From positions 1,426,001 to 1,490,000 of the forward strand of contig CP007444.1 in assembly GCA_000632805.1 (NCBI GenBank): DNA of 64,000 nucleotides, in the 5' to 3' direction. The notes below the pieces were generated by a model. The model ran no database searches and was not told where the DNA came from. It saw only the letters and a program-made list of their open reading frames with translations. This DNA is from Dyella jiangningensis. GTDB lineage: Bacteria > Pseudomonadota > Gammaproteobacteria > Xanthomonadales > Rhodanobacteraceae. Shown here piece by piece: positions 38,672 through 47,033 of this stretch (the first letter of the stretch is position 1; the number at the start of each line of letters is the position of its first letter). The position numbers were made by a program, and so were the translations under genes.

Positions 38672-39900
38672 GGCGGCCTCAACCGGTCGATGCAACAGCT
38701 TGTTGAAAACGTTGGGCCGGCGTTTCGAAGTCCAACGTTTCTCGCGGCCTTTCGTTCAATTCCCTAGCGACGGCATTGAGCTTCGCCTGGGTGATACCCG
38801 AGACATCCATGCCCTTGGGAAAGTACTGCCTCAGCAAGCCGTTGGTGTTCTCGTTAGAACCACGCTGCCACGGATGGTACGGGTCACAAAAGTAGACCTG
38901 GATGTCGGTGGCCAAGGTAAAGCGATGATGGTCCGCCATCTCCGATCCCCGATCCCACGTCAGCGACCTATAGAGCTCCCGAGGTAGCTTATGCGCGTGC
39001 TTGATTAGTGCATTGATCACCGTCTCTGTATCGCGCCGATCAACCTTGACCAGCATCACGTAACGCGTCTTGCGTTCGACCAGGGTGGCGATCTGACTGT
39101 TCTTGTTGCCAAAGAGCAAGTCACCTTCCCAATGGCCAGGCACTGCGCGATCCTCGACGCTCGCCGGTCGCTCGCTGATAGAGACAGTGCCGGTGATCCT
39201 TCCGTGGTCGTCGGTCTTCTGCGTGTGATGACGCGAACGACGCATCGCGCGCGAGCGTCGCAGATGCGCGAGGAGCTCCTTTTTCAGGGCTCCCCGGGAC
39301 TGGATGTAGAGCGTGCGATAGATCGTCTCGTGTGACACCTGACAACTCGTATCGTCGGGGTAACAGTGCTTCAACCACCCTGCAATCTGCTGCGGCGCCC
39401 AATGGTGCCGGAGCTTGGCCGCCACCCATCGCGCCAAACCCCGATGCGTGGCCAGCTTACAGAGCTTAGGGCGTCGTGCTCTAGCCCAGGCCGCCTCGTC
39501 TGCCTGGCTGGCACGATACGCCAGCGGGCCGCCGTTGCGAGCAATCTCACGACTGATGGTCGAGGGAGCGCGCTGCAGTGAGAGGGCAATGGCGCGGATG
39601 CCATGCCCTGCCACCAGAGCGCGTGAAATACCCTCCCGCTCAGCCAACGTCAACGCGCGCGGCGAACGTCGACGCCGCGGTGGACGGATGCCGCCAGAAG
39701 CCGCGAGAATCTCGCGAACCGACGAGTGGTGCCGATCAAACAGCCGCGCGATCGAATGCAGCGAGTCACCCCGCTGCCGGCGATCCCACATCTGGGACTT
39801 CTGCTCTTCGGTGTAATAGATGCGGGTACGGTGTCTCATCTGCAACACTCCTGCTGCTTGCGCAGTCGTTAGTGTGTTGCATCGACCGGTTGAGGCCGCC
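38672..39900 (-). mobile_element. IS30-family insertion sequence, copy B
   Basis: 1229 bp, the same length and ends as copy A and nearly identical to it, so one is a recent transposition of the other. AC duplication (TCCGAC / ACCCGAAG) at the same place in the palindrome loop. Confidence 0.93.
38679..39839 (-). CDS. IS30-family transposase (near-duplicate of copy A)
   Basis: 386 aa from the ATG at 39839. It differs from copy A at only a few residues (for example DRRQRGDS for DRWQRGDS, AAKLRHHW for AARLRLHW, ASVEDRAVPG for ACVEGRAVPG). DDE motifs intact. The run of silent and missense differences clustered near 39120-39170 could reflect conversion or old divergence. Confidence 0.93.
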   Translation of the reverse strand: MRHRTRIYYTEEQKSQMWDRRQRGDSLHSIARLFDRHHSSVREILAASGGIRPPRRRRSPRALTLAEREGISRALVAGHGIRAIALSLQRAPSTISREIARNGGPLAYRASQADEAAWARARRPKLCKLATHRGLARWVAAKLRHHWAPQQIAGWLKHCYPDDTSCQVSHETIYRTLYIQSRGALKKELLAHLRRSRAMRRSRHHTQKTDDHGRITGTVSISERPASVEDRAVPGHWEGDLLFGNKNSQIATLVERKTRYVMLVKVDRRDTETVINALIKHAHKLPRELYRSLTWDRGSEMADHHRFTLATDIQVYFCDPYHPWQRGSNENTNGLLRQYFPKGMDVSGITQAKLNAVARELNERPRETLDFETPAQRFQQAVASTG

Positions 39901-39916
39901 ACCCGAAGCGGACGTT
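39901..39916 (+). repeat. Right half of cassette palindrome site 8
   Basis: ACCCGAAGCGGACGTT directly after IS30 copy B, 36 bp before the next gene. Confidence 0.8.
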
Positions 39917-39952
39917 GCCCGATGGCGGTAAGCACTGAATTAGGAGCAGGGA

Positions 39953-40450
39953 ATGAACTGGAAGGGAATGGCTTGGCTACTACTTCTTTTTGTCCAGCCT
40001 GCGCTCGCGGCGGAGGCGTCCGCTGACAGTGGAGTCCCTAGAACGGAGCACTCCTTCGCACCGGTTACGTTCGCCATAGGTTGTGGCGCTACGACTCGCA
40101 GTGAGGACAGGCGGGACTTGAAAGGTTCGGATCGGGCCGTGGGCTTCGTGCACCAGACCGAATGTATTGATGTTGGTAAGCAGGTTGAGGGCGCGAAGCT
40201 AGTCGCGATAGCCATCGGCGAGAACGAGAAGCTCGGTTCATTCGATGTCATCCTAAAGCTCGACCCGGACAGTGCGCTGAGGCTCGCGAAACTTACAGAT
40301 CATGGAAATCCGCAGCCAATTGTATTGTCGGTAAAGCAGAAGGCTGTCGTAGCAAGCTTTCTCCAGGCTCCGTTTCACGGGGACAAGTTCTGGATAACTG
40401 CAAGTACGTTGGATGACGCTCGGAAGACAGCAGATCTGTTCGACAAGTAG
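39953..40450 (+). CDS. Exported protein with a SecD/F head-like domain (cassette gene)
   Basis: 165 aa. Signal peptide MAWLLLLFVQPALAAEAS. The C-terminal ~90 residues (FDVILKLDPDSALRLAKLTD, NPQPIVLSVKQKAVVASF, ITASTLDDARKTADLFDK) follow the order of the periplasmic head domain of SecD: hydrophobic strand, helix, a strand pair with a 'no-longer-Asp-Gly' turn, then a final helix. There is no membrane channel part, so it is a free-standing periplasmic domain. Cys residues at about 45 and 72 may pair. The role is unknown; capture from a SecD-type gene is an inference. Confidence 0.65.
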   Translation: MNWKGMAWLLLLFVQPALAAEASADSGVPRTEHSFAPVTFAIGCGATTRSEDRRDLKGSDRAVGFVHQTECIDVGKQVEGAKLVAIAIGENEKLGSFDVILKLDPDSALRLAKLTDHGNPQPIVLSVKQKAVVASFLQAPFHGDKFWITASTLDDARKTADLFDK

Positions 40451-40458
40451 ATGCTTCA

Positions 40459-40488
40459 CGATGTCTGCTTCCGACCCGAAGCGGACGC
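40459..40488 (+). repeat. Cassette palindrome, site 9
   Basis: GATGTCTGCTTCCGACCCG followed by AAGCGGACGC; 8 bp arms with one T-G mismatch pair; 10 bp after a stop codon. Confidence 0.8.
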
Positions 40489-40509
40489 AATCCTTTTAAG
40501 GAGGGGTAG

Positions 40510-40863
40510 ATGAAAGCCATTCTTTTCTTCGTGGCTGCCCTACTTGCACAGGCGGGAACCGCGACTTCTGGGGCGGCCAAGTCCGAGAAACAGATAGTGG
40601 AATTGGCACGCCAGGCGACGGTTCGCTATTGCGAAGATCGAAAGACCGATGGCCCGATTTACATGAAGGGTAAGGTCATCGGCCCGTATTACCGGACGCA
40701 TTGCGAATTCCTGGCGGAACACACCGCAGATGGATGGCAGGTTTCGGGCCATCCGGTCTATGAAGACAGTAAGGGGGCTCAGGAAATTGCCGAGGGCGGT
40801 GACGTTGTTCTCTACTATTCACCGACGGGCGAGCTGCTCAGACATGAAGGGCAAGCTTTCTAA
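40510..40863 (+). CDS. Exported protein of unknown function (cassette gene)
   Basis: 117 aa. AAGGAGGGG precedes the ATG. Signal peptide ILFFVAALLAQAGTATSGAA. The mature chain has Cys in TVRYCEDRKTDG and YRTHCEFLAEH and ends in strands (ADGWQVSGHPVYED, DVVLYYSPTGELL), giving a compact helix-sheet protein. No family assigned. Confidence 0.62.
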   Translation: MKAILFFVAALLAQAGTATSGAAKSEKQIVELARQATVRYCEDRKTDGPIYMKGKVIGPYYRTHCEFLAEHTADGWQVSGHPVYEDSKGAQEIAEGGDVVLYYSPTGELLRHEGQAF

Positions 40864-40870
40864 AACCAAG

Positions 40871-40899
40871 GCGTCCACTTCCGACCCAAAGCAGACCTT
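40871..40899 (+). repeat. Cassette palindrome, site 10
   Basis: GTCCACTT, loop CCGACCCA, arm AAGCAGAC; 8 bp after a stop codon. One mismatch in the stem. Confidence 0.76.
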
Positions 40900-40962
40900 T
40901 GTATTAATCATGACTGGCCACTTCGAAGGCGCGCCGATAGCTGACAAGGCGCCAAAGGAAGC

Positions 40963-41442
40963 ATGGGAAAGATGCGTAGGCCATTATTTAACCCGGATGA
41001 GTTGTCATCCAATCCCATCGCGTTTGTGGCGGCGATCGGGCTTATCTTCTGGAGCAGCGTCGTTGTTCTGATTTGTGCAACCAGGATCGCTACCGTATTT
41101 TTTTCAGCCGAAGACTTTGTCGTTAAATCGTCTTACCAGGTATGCGAGCCGCCGCTAAACAACCGTTGCGAGACTCACTATTCGATTGTCAGGTCCAGTG
41201 GGGAGGGCGGTGACTTCGTGCCATTTGGCTATCAGTTCAAACGGGGCCTGCTAGTCGAAGGAACGCACATTGCTAAAAGTGCAGCGAGTTTTGCCTACGT
41301 CATCGATGACAGGCCCGAGCAGTGGCCCTACTTGGGCACTCATGCCCTTGCGCTCTTAGGGGGTATCGGCGGCGCACTGGCTTGGCTGTTTCTTATAAAA
41401 ATGGGCATTCTTCCCCTGTGGTTCAGGACTAGGAATGAGTGA
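40963..41442 (+). CDS. Two-helix membrane protein (cassette gene)
   Basis: 159 aa (AAAGGAAG upstream of the ATG). Membrane helices at about 17-43 and 127-148 flank an extracytoplasmic domain of ~80 residues with Cys pairs in YQVCEPPLNNRCETHY. The layout is of a DUF3592-like small membrane protein, but no firm family match can be made. It is the last gene before the final palindrome. Confidence 0.62.
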   Translation: MGKMRRPLFNPDELSSNPIAFVAAIGLIFWSSVVVLICATRIATVFFSAEDFVVKSSYQVCEPPLNNRCETHYSIVRSSGEGGDFVPFGYQFKRGLLVEGTHIAKSAASFAYVIDDRPEQWPYLGTHALALLGGIGGALAWLFLIKMGILPLWFRTRNE

Positions 41443-41457
41443 CCTTCGCGTGCCCGC

Positions 41458-41487
41458 GATGTCCGCTTCCGACCCTGGGCGGACGTG
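41458..41487 (+). repeat. Cassette palindrome, site 11 (last copy)
   Basis: GATGTCCGCTTCCGACCC followed by TGGGCGGACGTGG. The outer arm GTCCGC/GCGGAC is kept; the inner AAA is changed. No further copy was found downstream, so this marks the array end. Confidence 0.75.
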
Positions 41488-41620
41488 GTCCAGAACCCGG
41501 GTCAGAGTGCACTTTCCGTAGTCATCATCCCAGCGCCGCTGGATGACCAGAAGAAGTGGAATCTGACCCTGGTTGTTTTTCCCTGGATGGCGAGCTTCGC
41601 GGGCCGGCTCTCGCTTTCGC

Positions 41621-41986
41621 TTACTTGCTCGACAGCGTGTCCGGCTGGGCCTGCGAGGTTGACGAGGTGGCCTGGACGAACAGGCCGGTCTGGTCGAAGG
41701 TGAGGGACTCGGTCACGGTGTTTGCGTCGGCATGGACGCGGAAGGCGCCGACGAAGGGGATCCAGCTGCCGCTGCCTTTTTTATGAGTGTAGGCGTAGAC
41801 GATCTGGATGCTGCCGTCGGGAAGGCGGGTCGAGGCATTCGGCTTGCCAAGCTCGGCCTCTACCTGGGCGATGGTCGTTATGCCTGGCTGGAAGGTGCTG
41901 ACGACGCGGGGATCCACTTTCGTGCCCGAGCTGGCGCAGCCGGCGAGCAAGGCGGAGGCGAGGATGGCGAATTTCTTGGTCGTCAC
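41621..41986 (-). CDS. SmpA/OmlA-type (BamE-like) small lipoprotein
   Basis: 121 aa from a GTG at 41986 (AAGGAA upstream; longer starts are possible). Signal with lipobox ILASALLAGC. VVSTFQPGITTIAQVEAELG followed by KPNASTRLPDGSIQIVYAYT is the SmpA/OmlA fold pattern (helix, turn, strands). BamE proper has a different conserved core, so this is a relative and probably not the assembly-machine subunit itself. It is the first core-like gene after the array. Confidence 0.75.
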   Translation of the reverse strand: MTTKKFAILASALLAGCASSGTKVDPRVVSTFQPGITTIAQVEAELGKPNASTRLPDGSIQIVYAYTHKKGSGSWIPFVGAFRVHADANTVTESLTFDQTGLFVQATSSTSQAQPDTLSSK

Positions 41987-42128
41987 AAAGGTTTCCTTAC
42001 GAGTCTTGGCCAGGTATCGGGTCATGCCATCGGGCTGGCGCCTTGAGCGCCTGGCCGATGAGGGAAATGAAAGTTTTCCTGATAGCACATTTTCCCTTTA
42101 TCGCGCGCGCTGCACTGTTGCCGAGCGC

Positions 42129-42440
42129 TCACATCTGGCGACTGAGCGTGGTGTCACGTTGCGCCTCGCGGGCCAGGTCGTAGCGCGCCTGCAGTACGAG
42201 CCAGTAGAGCGGGGACGTGTCCAGCACAAGGGCAAGGCGTAGCGCGTGGCGGGGAGTCATGGGCCGCGCCTCGGTGAGGATTTCCCGGAGATGCAACGCT
42301 CGGATGCCGGTGCGGCGCGCGAGTTGCGAGGGATTGATGGCGGCCGGGAGCATGTAGTCGAGCAGCAACACCTCGCCGGGGGAGCGCAGGTGCAGTGACG
42401 GGTCCACGTCCATGCGTGGCGTGAGCTGGATCAGGTCCAT
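42129..42440 (-). CDS. HigA-like addiction-module antitoxin / XRE regulator (no toxin partner)
   Basis: 103 aa from the ATG at 42440 (GGGAAG upstream). HLRSPGEVLLLDYMLPAAIN and PSQLARRTGIRALHLREILT match the HigA/VapI helix-turn-helix, and ALRLALVLDTSPLYWLVLQA the dimer region. HigA normally pairs with a HigB toxin just upstream; none is visible here. It is either an orphan antitoxin or a free regulator. Confidence 0.75.
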   Translation of the reverse strand: MDLIQLTPRMDVDPSLHLRSPGEVLLLDYMLPAAINPSQLARRTGIRALHLREILTEARPMTPRHALRLALVLDTSPLYWLVLQARYDLAREAQRDTTLSRQM

Positions 42441-42579
42441 GGGTTGTCTTCCCTGTCGGACACGGCCGCGCAGCGGACAGGCGCTTACAGCGCTCCGTGT
42501 CGGTGAATGCCTAGTGGCTTTGTCGGTGATCGCCCGAGTGCGGCGCATCGCCATGCCGGCCGATGCGACGCGATGGCGA

Positions 42580-42924
42580 TCATCGGTTGCGTGGTGCGTT
42601 CACTCTTGGCTCGTGGCCGAGCAGGCGGGCGTACTGCTGGAGGCCGTGTATCGCGGTGCCCAGGCTGGCCGTGACGGCCGTGGGAAGCGGCCATTCCAGC
42701 GGTCTCCCGGGAAATCCCCGCGCTCGTGCCGCACGGCATTGCTCGCTGTCATGACGCCATCGCGAGAGGGCGAGCACGGCCAGGGCGATGTCGCCGCGTG
42801 TGCGATGACGCAGGGTTTCAGGCCATGTCACGCGCGTGCATGACAGGTCGCCAATGGGGGAAGTGAGGATGCCGTCGCGGGGAACGGACGGGCGAGTGCG
42901 TACCGTATGATCGTGGGTAGCCAT
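42580..42924 (-). CDS. Hypothetical protein
   Basis: 114 aa from an ATG at 42924 with GATGAGAG upstream. Rich in Arg, Ala and Leu, with an apparent helix GDIALAVLALSRWRHDSEQC and no recognised motif. Competing frames on the opposite strand are also open because of the high G+C, so this call is uncertain. Confidence 0.4.
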   Translation of the reverse strand: MATHDHTVRTRPSVPRDGILTSPIGDLSCTRVTWPETLRHRTRGDIALAVLALSRWRHDSEQCRAARARGFPGRPLEWPLPTAVTASLGTAIHGLQQYARLLGHEPRVNAPRNR

Positions 42925-43528
42925 GATCAACTCTCATCTAGTTGGTGATGGTTAGCGGGTCGTGGGTGTTCCTAGCACTCACGGCCCGCGCTTCATGACT
43001 TGGTGGTCATGGTCGTTCGCGAGGCCCTGCGAGAAGACAGCGCGAATGACTGACCGACCCTAACAAGCAGGTTGCGTATCGTCTGTCAGGGTTGGGCGAG
43101 AAGGTTGTCCGTCTGGGTGAGGGCAGACGTGACGGCGGCTGCTGGTGGGATGTCAGGGGCTTTCTCTGGGCGCGACCTCCCAGATGGGCACTCGATTTCG
43201 CATTTCTCTTTTTGCCCACGGTGTCGCTTCGAAATTTTTTTCGCAGCGAGGGTCGGTGTTCGCGACAGGCGGATATCGAGGTGATGCTTGGGCCGCGGTC
43301 ACCCACTGGGTGGCTCCTACAAAAGAGGAGTCGAGCGCCCGCGCATTCCTGTGGATGCACAGCACGAGTGGCGTTTGCGTCGTTTCGCGATGCGTGTCGG
43401 CCGTCAGATGCATTGATCGAAGTGTGCAGTACGCCTCATCCATCACCTGTCGAATGCATCTCGGTGACCTTACGTTCATCCTACGGTGAAGAGAATCGCT
43501 TGAGCCGCGATTCATAAGACGCAGGGTG
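42925..43528. other. Intergenic region before the acyltransferase gene
   Basis: About 600 bp without a credible gene. It holds a REP-type half palindrome (GGTCACCCACTGGGTGGCTC, about 43297-43316). The rest, including the AT-rich ATTTTTTTCGC near 43230, may be promoter sequence. Confidence 0.5.
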
Positions 43529-44566
43529 ATGACCTGTACGAAGGAACTGAGATTCGAATGGATGGATGCGTTGCGTGGGGCGGCGGCGATCCTTGTTATC
43601 ATCCGGCATTACTTCAGAATTGCGGCGCTGGGGCCGTTTGCAGCTCACATTGATCCCGGCACGATGGGCGTCGTCGCCTTCTTCTGCATCAGCGGATACA
43701 TCATCCCGTGGTCGGTACTGCATGCACCGACCACGGTGCTTCAGTTCGCAACGGCGCGTGCCTTCCGGCTGTATCCGGCGTACTGGGTGTCGTTGGTCCT
43801 TGCGGTTGTCGCGGCCCCTGTGGCCGCGCATGTATTGCTCGCCAACATCACGATGGCCCAGCGTTTCATGGGTGTTTATGACGTCGTGGGCGTGTACTGG
43901 ACGCTGCAGATCGAGATGATGTTCTACGCGATCATTGCCGTCCTCATGTTGAGCGGGAAGGTTGCCGATCCGCGCGCGAGCCTGTGGTGCCTGCTCGGCC
44001 TATGTGTGCTTTCGATCTTGCTGGCGATTCCGCGAGCGGTGCTATCCGTGAAGACGCCGGTCGCACCGGCATTCAGCCTGGTAGTGATGTTTGCGAGTTT
44101 CGTGTTCTATCACCACCGCCATGCGGGCTTCTTGTCGGCGGTGCGGCTGTGGTGCCTGTTGTCTGGCGTTGGCGCGGTGATGGTCGGCTGTTTTCTTCTC
44201 GCTTATCGCAAGGATTGGGGGTTCGGTGAAACACCACTCCGATTCGTGCTGGGTTACGCTGTGGGTGTCGCGCTCTTCATCCTGTTCATGCGTTTTGACA
44301 TCAAGGCGCGCGCGTTGTGCTGGCTCGGCAGCATCAGTTATCCGCTTTACCTTATCCACGTGCCGGTGCGCGAGATCATCGTGGGTTTGATGCCATCGCT
44401 CGGAGAAATCCCGTCGGCGCTGCTGGGCATACCGGCCACCATTGCATTGGCGGTCGTCATACATCGCGGCGTGGAGCTTCCCTTCAATCGGCTGGGAAAG
44501 CGCTGGATCGCGCGCTATCGGGGGCCTCGACTGAAGGCGGAGCCGGAAGCCGTTCCCCTCGATTGA
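43529..44566 (+). CDS. Acyltransferase 3 family (OafA/YrhL-like) membrane enzyme
   Basis: 345 aa from the ATG at 43529. The family opening FEWMDALRGAAAILVIIRHY has the catalytic-region Arg and His. About ten membrane helices follow, with LYPAYWVSLVL and ISYPLYLIHVPV typical of the family. Such enzymes O-acetylate or otherwise acylate surface glycans. The neighbourhood of a polysaccharide locus makes its glycan a candidate substrate (inference). Confidence 0.88.
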   Translation: MTCTKELRFEWMDALRGAAAILVIIRHYFRIAALGPFAAHIDPGTMGVVAFFCISGYIIPWSVLHAPTTVLQFATARAFRLYPAYWVSLVLAVVAAPVAAHVLLANITMAQRFMGVYDVVGVYWTLQIEMMFYAIIAVLMLSGKVADPRASLWCLLGLCVLSILLAIPRAVLSVKTPVAPAFSLVVMFASFVFYHHRHAGFLSAVRLWCLLSGVGAVMVGCFLLAYRKDWGFGETPLRFVLGYAVGVALFILFMRFDIKARALCWLGSISYPLYLIHVPVREIIVGLMPSLGEIPSALLGIPATIALAVVIHRGVELPFNRLGKRWIARYRGPRLKAEPEAVPLD

Positions 44567-44591
44567 CTTGCAGGCTCATTCTCCCCGACGG

Positions 44592-44987
44592 CTACCTGGC
44601 CGCTACCGACGCCAGCCATCGCTTTGCGTAGGCTTCCTGTGTGGAGACGGAGACATGCGAAGTGTCCGTCGCGTCTTCGAAGATCTGCACTTCCTCGGTG
44701 GCCACCTGGCCAGGCTTGCAGACATAGGCGACCAGGCCCGAGTCTCTTCGGCGGGACTTGGCCGAAGGCCATACGTCTTCCCTCGATCCGTTGCAGAGCA
44801 CCTGCACGTCACGGGCCTCAAGAATGAGCCTCACGGCTTTGAGAGCATCGAAGAAATCCCTCGCTGCGCATATGTAACAACGCCCGCTGTCGGTGACGGC
44901 GAGGCTGCAAATGCCGGAGGGGGATTGGTCGCCCTCGACGTGGATGAACGTGCCCGGATGACCCGAACGCAGCACCGGGAGGTTCAT
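44592..44987 (-). CDS. Hypothetical protein beside the polysaccharide locus
   Basis: 131 aa from an ATG at 44987; the ribosome site is weak and the frame is open further up to ~45176. The predicted chain alternates strands and helices (GTFIHVEGDQSPSGICSLAV, ARDFFDALKAVRLILEARDV, EEVQIFEDATDTSHVSVSTQ). No family recognised. Cysteines are clustered in the first half (SGICSL, GRCYICAAR). Confidence 0.5.
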   Translation of the reverse strand: MNLPVLRSGHPGTFIHVEGDQSPSGICSLAVTDSGRCYICAARDFFDALKAVRLILEARDVQVLCNGSREDVWPSAKSRRRDSGLVAYVCKPGQVATEEVQIFEDATDTSHVSVSTQEAYAKRWLASVAAR

Positions 44988-45224
44988 GGAGAAGGGTGCG
45001 GACGTGAACACTTTCCTACCCGATTCGTAAGGGAGATGTGGCTGTCTCGGCAGGTTGCACCAGCCTCGCGGCTGCTGACTGCTTCCGGCTTGAGCCTTTC
45101 CCCTTGCGCGGTTTAGGCAGGAAGTACGGATGAAAGAGGCGTGTCCTGGGTGGCGTGCCTGCCAAGTGCCAGGCACGCCATGCCTCGCTGCCGGTCGCCC
45201 TCCCTGGCGACCGGTATGGGGTGA

Positions 45225-47033
45225 TCAACCCTGCTTGACGGTATTGGCAGGTACGAAGGTGTAGCCCATGGATTGCAGCCCCTGCACGATCTGCTTCAGG
45301 TAGCTGATATCAAGGTAGGGATGGAAGAAGAAGCTCATCACGCTGTCCTTGATGACCGTATTGTTCTGGGCGCTCAACAGGATGTCGGCCGGGAAACGCG
45401 GCGGGTTGTTGTTGAATTCCACCAGCTCGACGTTGCCGAGTTGTTCCGGAATGACCACGGTGCCGTAGATGTCGCGCACGAGATATGGGAAGAACTGGCC
45501 GTAGATCTGTGTGTAGTTCGGCGTTCCCGTGCCGCAGACGCCGTTGGGGCACCATCCGGTGGCATACAGGCCGCGATCGTAGCGTGCGGTAAACGAGGCG
45601 TTGAACACCTGGTAGTCGATGGCCGAAGCAGCGTAATGCGGCGGTTCGAAAATGGTCGGCGCCTGAAAACCTGCGTTGGAGAATTCGAGCAGACCCTTCT
45701 GTATACGCCCCTGGGTCCATGACATGGAGTCTTCAGCCACGGGCGTGTCATACACCACGTAGTTGCTGGAGTTGATGTGTGCGCGATAGAACTCGAAGTC
45801 GTCGGCACTGACGCCGCTGTACGGGTTGGCGACATTGGAATACTGATGCGTGTAGCCATGCATGATCAGCGTGCCACCCTTGGATTGCATGTACTTCAAG
45901 GCGTTGACCACGCCAGATACCTGGCGAAGGTGCAGGGACACGGGTACGCCGTTGTTGTAGTAGCCGTTGGGGTCGACGTAGAACGGAATCACCGCGACGG
46001 TGAAGGGCACGTTCTTGCTGTAGAGATAGTCGGCGATGGCACGCAGCTGCGTGGGACTATCGTCCGCGCTCACGTCTTCGATGCGTACCAGTGCCCGCTT
46101 GCGCGCCAGCATGGTGGGGTTGGACACCGCGCCGAGCAGGTCGATCGCGGCGAGATAGCGATCATTGGGTCCGGTGTAGCTGAAGGGAACCTCGCCGATG
46201 TAGGTAAGGTTGGCGCCTTTCGTAGCCCAGTTCACCGTGCCGCCGACGTCGTTGGTCGCCACGGCAATGGCCTGCGCCTTCGTGCTGTCGTTGATGACGG
46301 TCTGCAGGAGGCCCGAGGAAACCGCCAGTGCGTTTCGCTGCAGCGCGACGCCCTTGTAGGTCACGGTCAGTGTGTTGGTGAAGTCGAAGAACATCGGGGT
46401 GAAGCCGTACTGCGTGGCGAAGTTGGTCGCGCGTGCGGAAAGCTGCCAGATGTTGTCGCCCATCCACAGCACGGGCTTGGTGGTGGCCAGGACATCATCG
46501 AGCAGCGCCGTGGGAAGCGGTTCGTCGTAGGTTGAACCGACGTAGACGAGGCCCGTATAGCCGTTGATTTCGCCGGCAACATAATTAGCCGCCGCGTGCA
46601 CGGTGTACTTGCTGCCGTGGCTCACCAGGTTGGCGGCCATGATGCCGTAATCCTCGCCAAGCCAGCCCCATTGGCCAGTGCTGTCGTACAGAATCAGCGT
46701 GTTCTGGTTCGCATTGGAGCCCGGCGCGCCGGCAAACGAATTGGTCGCGGTGGTTGCTGCGGTGAGCAGCACGTTGGACGAGAGCGTTCTGGTGCTTGTC
46801 GTCGTGGAGGATCGCGACGCGAAAGACGCGGTTGTCGCTTTCTTTGTCGGAAGTGTCGCGCTCGGCGGCGGTGGTGGTGCGGGAAGCTGCCTGGCGTCGG
46901 ACATTTGCTCCGGGGCAGGCGATGGGCTTGCGTTGGCTGTGGATGTCGGGTCTGAAATCGCGGCAAATGCCAGCATGGCGCTGACCACGAGGGACCCGAG
47001 AGCGCGCGGCGCAAAAGGCGCGAACCTGGTCAT
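45225..47033 (-). CDS. Secreted DUF2334 protein, PelA/polysaccharide deacetylase-like
   Basis: 602 aa with a signal peptide and a Ser/Thr/Pro linker (to ~residue 105). Residues ~110-300 form a Rossmann-like domain (NTLILYDSTGQWGWLGEDYG, YTGLVYVGSTYDEPLP), resembling the hypothetical first domain of PelA-type proteins. Residues ~310-600 are DUF2334, a NodB-deacetylase relative: metal-site Asp in VRIEDVSADD, the HGYTH motif near 388, and FEPPHYAAS. It probably trims or deacetylates an exported glycan in the periplasm. It is divergent from wecB-nfrBA across ~395 bp. Confidence 0.82.
   Translation of the reverse strand: MTRFAPFAPRALGSLVVSAMLAFAAISDPTSTANASPSPAPEQMSDARQLPAPPPPPSATLPTKKATTASFASRSSTTTSTRTLSSNVLLTAATTATNSFAGAPGSNANQNTLILYDSTGQWGWLGEDYGIMAANLVSHGSKYTVHAAANYVAGEINGYTGLVYVGSTYDEPLPTALLDDVLATTKPVLWMGDNIWQLSARATNFATQYGFTPMFFDFTNTLTVTYKGVALQRNALAVSSGLLQTVINDSTKAQAIAVATNDVGGTVNWATKGANLTYIGEVPFSYTGPNDRYLAAIDLLGAVSNPTMLARKRALVRIEDVSADDSPTQLRAIADYLYSKNVPFTVAVIPFYVDPNGYYNNGVPVSLHLRQVSGVVNALKYMQSKGGTLIMHGYTHQYSNVANPYSGVSADDFEFYRAHINSSNYVVYDTPVAEDSMSWTQGRIQKGLLEFSNAGFQAPTIFEPPHYAASAIDYQVFNASFTARYDRGLYATGWCPNGVCGTGTPNYTQIYGQFFPYLVRDIYGTVVIPEQLGNVELVEFNNNPPRFPADILLSAQNNTVIKDSVMSFFFHPYLDISYLKQIVQGLQSMGYTFVPANTVKQG

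Noticed and set aside
28636..41487. Palindromic sites as integron attC sites
   Set aside because: The layout fits, but GTTRRRY and RYYYAAC cores and the usual L/R box spacing are absent and no intI is in the window. Kept as a cassette-like system of unknown type.
42129..42440. A complete HigBA toxin-antitoxin pair
   Set aside because: Only the HigA-like protein is seen; no RelE/HigB-like frame lies within 500 bp on the same strand.
43007..43602. Open frames on both strands before the acyltransferase gene
   Set aside because: They overlap a REP-type palindrome, lack ribosome sites and conflict with each other.
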